This document shows positions 61,662 through 64,000 of a stretch of DNA of 64,000 bases, one piece after another (the first letter of the stretch is position 1; each line of letters starts with the position of its first letter). The DNA is taken from positions 1-64,000 of the forward strand of contig NZ_PTQW01000013.1 in assembly GCF_004343725.1 (NCBI RefSeq). Reading direction: 5' to 3'. This DNA is from Treponema sp. J25. Lineage in GTDB: Bacteria; Spirochaetota; Spirochaetia; Treponematales; Breznakiellaceae. Under the pieces are notes generated by a model, which did not search any database, was not told where the DNA came from, and worked only from the letters and a program-made list of their open reading frames with translations. The position numbers were made by a program, and so were the translations under genes.

Positions 61662-62408
61662 TTATTCGAGGGGGCTGTCAAGCTCCAGCCACGAGAGGAG
61701 CGCAAAAGAAGGGCTCACCGGTTCTATCCGGCAACGATACAGACCTACATTATGGATCGGTAAAAGGGGAAACCAGGAACGATATCCAAAGGTCACCTTG
61801 ACGAGCCATTGGAGCATTCCCCCATGGGTGATACAGATAAGGGCCCGAGGAAGAAGGGCCGCGGAAGAATCTTGAGAATCCGCCCCCACTTTTCCCTGCG
61901 CCACAGCGCTGAGGTGGGCCCACACCGCGAGGGCCCGGTTATAGAGGGAATCGATCTTTTCTGCCCCAGGCACCCCTTCCCAACTCATATGGCGAAATTG
62001 CTCCCATTGCTCCTTTTCTTCTTCCTTTATTCGGCGTATCTGTTGTCCCGTCCAGATTCCCACATCCAGTTCCATAAGGGCATCCAGCACCTCCGGCGGA
62101 TTAAACCTACAGGTCTCAGAAATAATTTCCGCCGTTTGTCGGGCCCGAGCAAGGGGAGAGGTAAAAACCCGCACCCGTTCCGGCGTCTTATACCAGGGAT
62201 ACTTTTCAAAAGAAGCGGCCCGCCGACGGGCCTGTTCTCGACCTCGCTGAGTAAGAGAATAGTCGCGCCGTCCCTGAAAAATTCCCTCCTGGTTCCCTTC
62301 GCTTTCTCCATGCCGAATAAAAAGACACTCCACCGGTTCTAAAAGACCGGCAAACCAATGGCCATCTACCACCATTTGGGGCGAGGTAACACCTGAGGAA
62401 TTCACCAT
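61662..62408 (-). CDS. Histidine phosphatase (phosphoglycerate-mutase-like) protein
   Basis: A protein of 248 residues of the histidine phosphatase superfamily, with the catalytic RHGESEGN near residue 32, the second histidine late in ICITHGG, and TSPLARARQTAEII between. Members dephosphorylate sugar phosphates, nucleotides or cell-wall precursors; the motif alone does not say which. I start at ATG 62408 after AAGGAAC; an upstream extension would overlap the next gene. It follows the gene at 62429-64000 by 20 bp and is probably co-transcribed with it. Confidence 0.82.
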   Translation of the reverse strand: MVNSSGVTSPQMVVDGHWFAGLLEPVECLFIRHGESEGNQEGIFQGRRDYSLTQRGREQARRRAASFEKYPWYKTPERVRVFTSPLARARQTAEIISETCRFNPPEVLDALMELDVGIWTGQQIRRIKEEEKEQWEQFRHMSWEGVPGAEKIDSLYNRALAVWAHLSAVAQGKVGADSQDSSAALLPRALICITHGGMLQWLVKVTFGYRSWFPLLPIHNVGLYRCRIEPVSPSFALLSWLELDSPLE

Positions 62409-62428
62409 TAGTTCCTTCAATTTCAATT

Positions 62429-64000
62429 TTAATAATAAATCCGAATATATTCGGTATTTGTCCGGTGTTTCATTTTCACAAGAAGGGTCTGTTCCGATTC
62501 TGAATAGGCCCATCCAGAAGAATCATAGCGTTCAAAACGGGGATCGGTACGATAATCGATGTTATACAGCTGAAGCTTCGTAAAGGACCTGATACCCCGA
62601 ATAAGCATATAATGGGTTTCTCCTTCGGGAAAATTTACCGCTATGGAGAGTACATTCCCTTCGTAGCTGGCCCGCAGGCTCCCGCCACCAGTCCAGGCCC
62701 AGATTCCCCCTACAGGGAGCCCCGGGAAGGCAACCCGTCGTGGATAGTACACATCCTGATCCACCACATAGGGATAGAGACGGGCATACCGCAGTTGGCC
62801 CTCTCCTCCGCTCAGGGACATCTCTCCAGAAGCAGGAAGCGGAAACACGGCGGCTATAAAAGAACCTATCTTACTATTTTTTAATACGGAGGCTAAAATA
62901 CTGGAACCTATATCTGACCATTCTCGCAAACCAGAACTATTTCCATAATTAACAAGGGCCTTGCCAAGGCGACAGTTAAAAAGGATGTCTATCTTTTTGT
63001 CCCTTTCGGCAAATACCATGTCAGTTCCCACTTTTACAAGAGCGCCGGCCACAACAAAACGGGCCTGATCAAGCAAGCGCTCGAAGGGATTTTCCCCTCC
63101 TGCTTCAAATAGAACACGATTCATATCACCATCAGCAAAGGTTTTCCAATCTACCCATCCTTCAAGAATTCCGCAAGCAAGGGGAAGAGTAATAGAGGGG
63201 GGATCTATACTTTTGGCAATGGTAGCCACATCAGAAAGAAGAGCCCGGTTCCCCCGCAGGGCAAGTTGATACACAACGCGCTCTTCTGATAAGAGGTCCG
63301 ACGATTTTTCGTTTGCAAGCCGGGAAATTTTACTTAAATAGTCCCGTTCATAGGCTGAAAGGGAACGCAAACCTGCATCCAGACGTCCCAAGAATGCACT
63401 AGAACGGTAGGTCCTTGCAGTTCCTTCAAGAAACAGGGGCGATATGGTGGCAACCGCTTGCCGATATGTACCGCGTTGCACCGATTCGGTAACGTACGCC
63501 AGTACGGTATCCTCATCAGGATTTTCTCCCATCATCCGTTCCCACTGGGTCATCCAGCTATTTACTACCTGGCCCCGCAGGGCGTTAAAAAGATTTTTAT
63601 CTATCCCTTCTGCTATCGTGAATTCTTGCGGATTAAATCCCTTCCGTTCCGGCAACACCCCATAAAGCGCCAGGGGATCATTTCGTCGAAGGCTCAGTAA
63701 TCGCTTGCCATAGTCAACCGCTCCCCTGCTAAACACATAGGTTTTTTCACCCTGTTTCACCAGCATGGTGCCCCGTTCACCCGAAACGAGATGGGCTGAA
63801 CGAATTACCCTAAAGGGGATACGAACCTCCGTATACCCTTCAGGTAAGGTCCCTTGAATAGAAAGAGAAGGAACTCCACTGGAATACACACTCTTAAATC
63901 GAATTTCTCCGCCCCTGGTAAGGCCGATTCGAACGTCATCCTCTCCAAGGGTCATGGTTGTTGCCACAAGATCCTGTAATTTTCCCTGTCCATCAAAGCC
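62429..64000 (-). CDS. Large protein of unknown function, truncated by the window edge
   Basis: The reading frame runs open from 62429 to the end of the window, so the start codon lies outside; the visible part is 523 residues. I recognise no family. The visible sequence has beta-rich stretches at both ends (EVRIPFRVIRS; HYMLIRGI; TLLVKMKHRTNTEYIRIYY) and a helical middle (about 110-330 of the visible part), with no cysteine pattern and no clear membrane helix. A GTG at 63967 is in frame but has no ribosome binding site. Exported or periplasmic location is possible but unproven. Confidence 0.6.
   Translation of the reverse strand, partial: GFDGQGKLQDLVATTMTLGEDDVRIGLTRGGEIRFKSVYSSGVPSLSIQGTLPEGYTEVRIPFRVIRSAHLVSGERGTMLVKQGEKTYVFSRGAVDYGKRLLSLRRNDPLALYGVLPERKGFNPQEFTIAEGIDKNLFNALRGQVVNSWMTQWERMMGENPDEDTVLAYVTESVQRGTYRQAVATISPLFLEGTARTYRSSAFLGRLDAGLRSLSAYERDYLSKISRLANEKSSDLLSEERVVYQLALRGNRALLSDVATIAKSIDPPSITLPLACGILEGWVDWKTFADGDMNRVLFEAGGENPFERLLDQARFVVAGALVKVGTDMVFAERDKKIDILFNCRLGKALVNYGNSSGLREWSDIGSSILASVLKNSKIGSFIAAVFPLPASGEMSLSGGEGQLRYARLYPYVVDQDVYYPRRVAFPGLPVGGIWAWTGGGSLRASYEGNVLSIAVNFPEGETHYMLIRGIRSFTKLQLYNIDYRTDPRFERYDSSGWAYSESEQTLLVKMKHRTNTEYIRIYY

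Noticed and set aside
1-64000. CRISPR arrays, transposases, integrases, tRNA or rRNA genes
   Set aside because: None was recognised: no regularly spaced repeats, no transposase or integrase motifs and no tRNA-like folds stood out by eye.

Overview
The window looks like chromosomal DNA of a free-living, saccharolytic, anaerobic spirochaete, probably Treponema- or Spirochaeta-like. This is an inference from gene content: a regulatory PTS of EI, HPr, HPr kinase and an EIIA-Ntr protein with no sugar-specific permease in view, a SUF operon lacking SufE, periplasmic HEAT-repeat and lipoprotein genes, and ChvE/MmsAB sugar uptake. G+C is moderate and even, except for a visibly AT-richer restriction-modification pair at 26.5-28.3 kb. 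No tRNA, rRNA, CRISPR array, insertion sequence or replication origin was recognised.

Layout. 0.4-9.9 kb: a sugar-sensing and uptake locus, with a membrane-anchored sugar-binding sensor, a LytS-type kinase, a YesN-type regulator and a second sugar-binding lipoprotein, then the ChvE-MmsA-MmsB transporter. 10-14.9 kb (minus): ptsI, der, a MerR regulator and an Rsm22/METTL17-like methyltransferase. 14.9-17.7 kb: a small four-cysteine protein and a B12-type radical SAM protein, convergent with a MATE pump. 19.2-24.2 kb: sufCBDSU, then htpG. 26.5-30.6 kb (minus): a Type II R-M pair downstream of a DUF2721 protein, a single-domain response regulator and a coiled-coil protein with duplicated 2TM segments. 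30.8-38.9 kb: radA, an RRM protein with a long leader, ptsN, HEAT and lipoprotein genes, a GH5 glycosidase and a lytic transglycosylase. 39.2-42.1 kb (minus): serC-serA and rex. 42.2-51.3 kb (plus): hprK, ptsH, an NtrY/NtrX-like pair, lexA, holA, an NDH-2/DoxX fusion and a polyprenyl synthase. 51.5-57.5 kb: mntP, then rlmI, ppk1 and ppx on the minus strand. 57.6-64 kb: an alpha/alpha-barrel glycosidase, a GatB-asparaginase fusion, a histidine phosphatase and an edge-truncated unknown.

How the parts fit. Sugar sensing (XylFII/LytS/YesN-like), the regulatory PTS (EI, HPr, HprK, PtsN) and NADH-sensing Rex form a carbon and redox control layer; hprK and rex share a divergent promoter region carrying a Rex-box-like palindrome. 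Several of these genes (ptsI, ptsN, hprK) have sigma70-like promoters placed so that transcription would begin at or within about two bases of the start codon, which suggests leaderless mRNAs.

The most unusual gene is at 59158-61551. One polypeptide carries a diverged GatB/GatE-like tRNA-amidotransferase half fused to an L-asparaginase/GatD-like half. It keeps the four zinc cysteines but has changed key active-site residues in both halves. The NDH-2/DoxX fusion, the direct repeats 21 bp apart upstream of chvE, and the structured leaders of the RRM and mntP genes are also worth attention.
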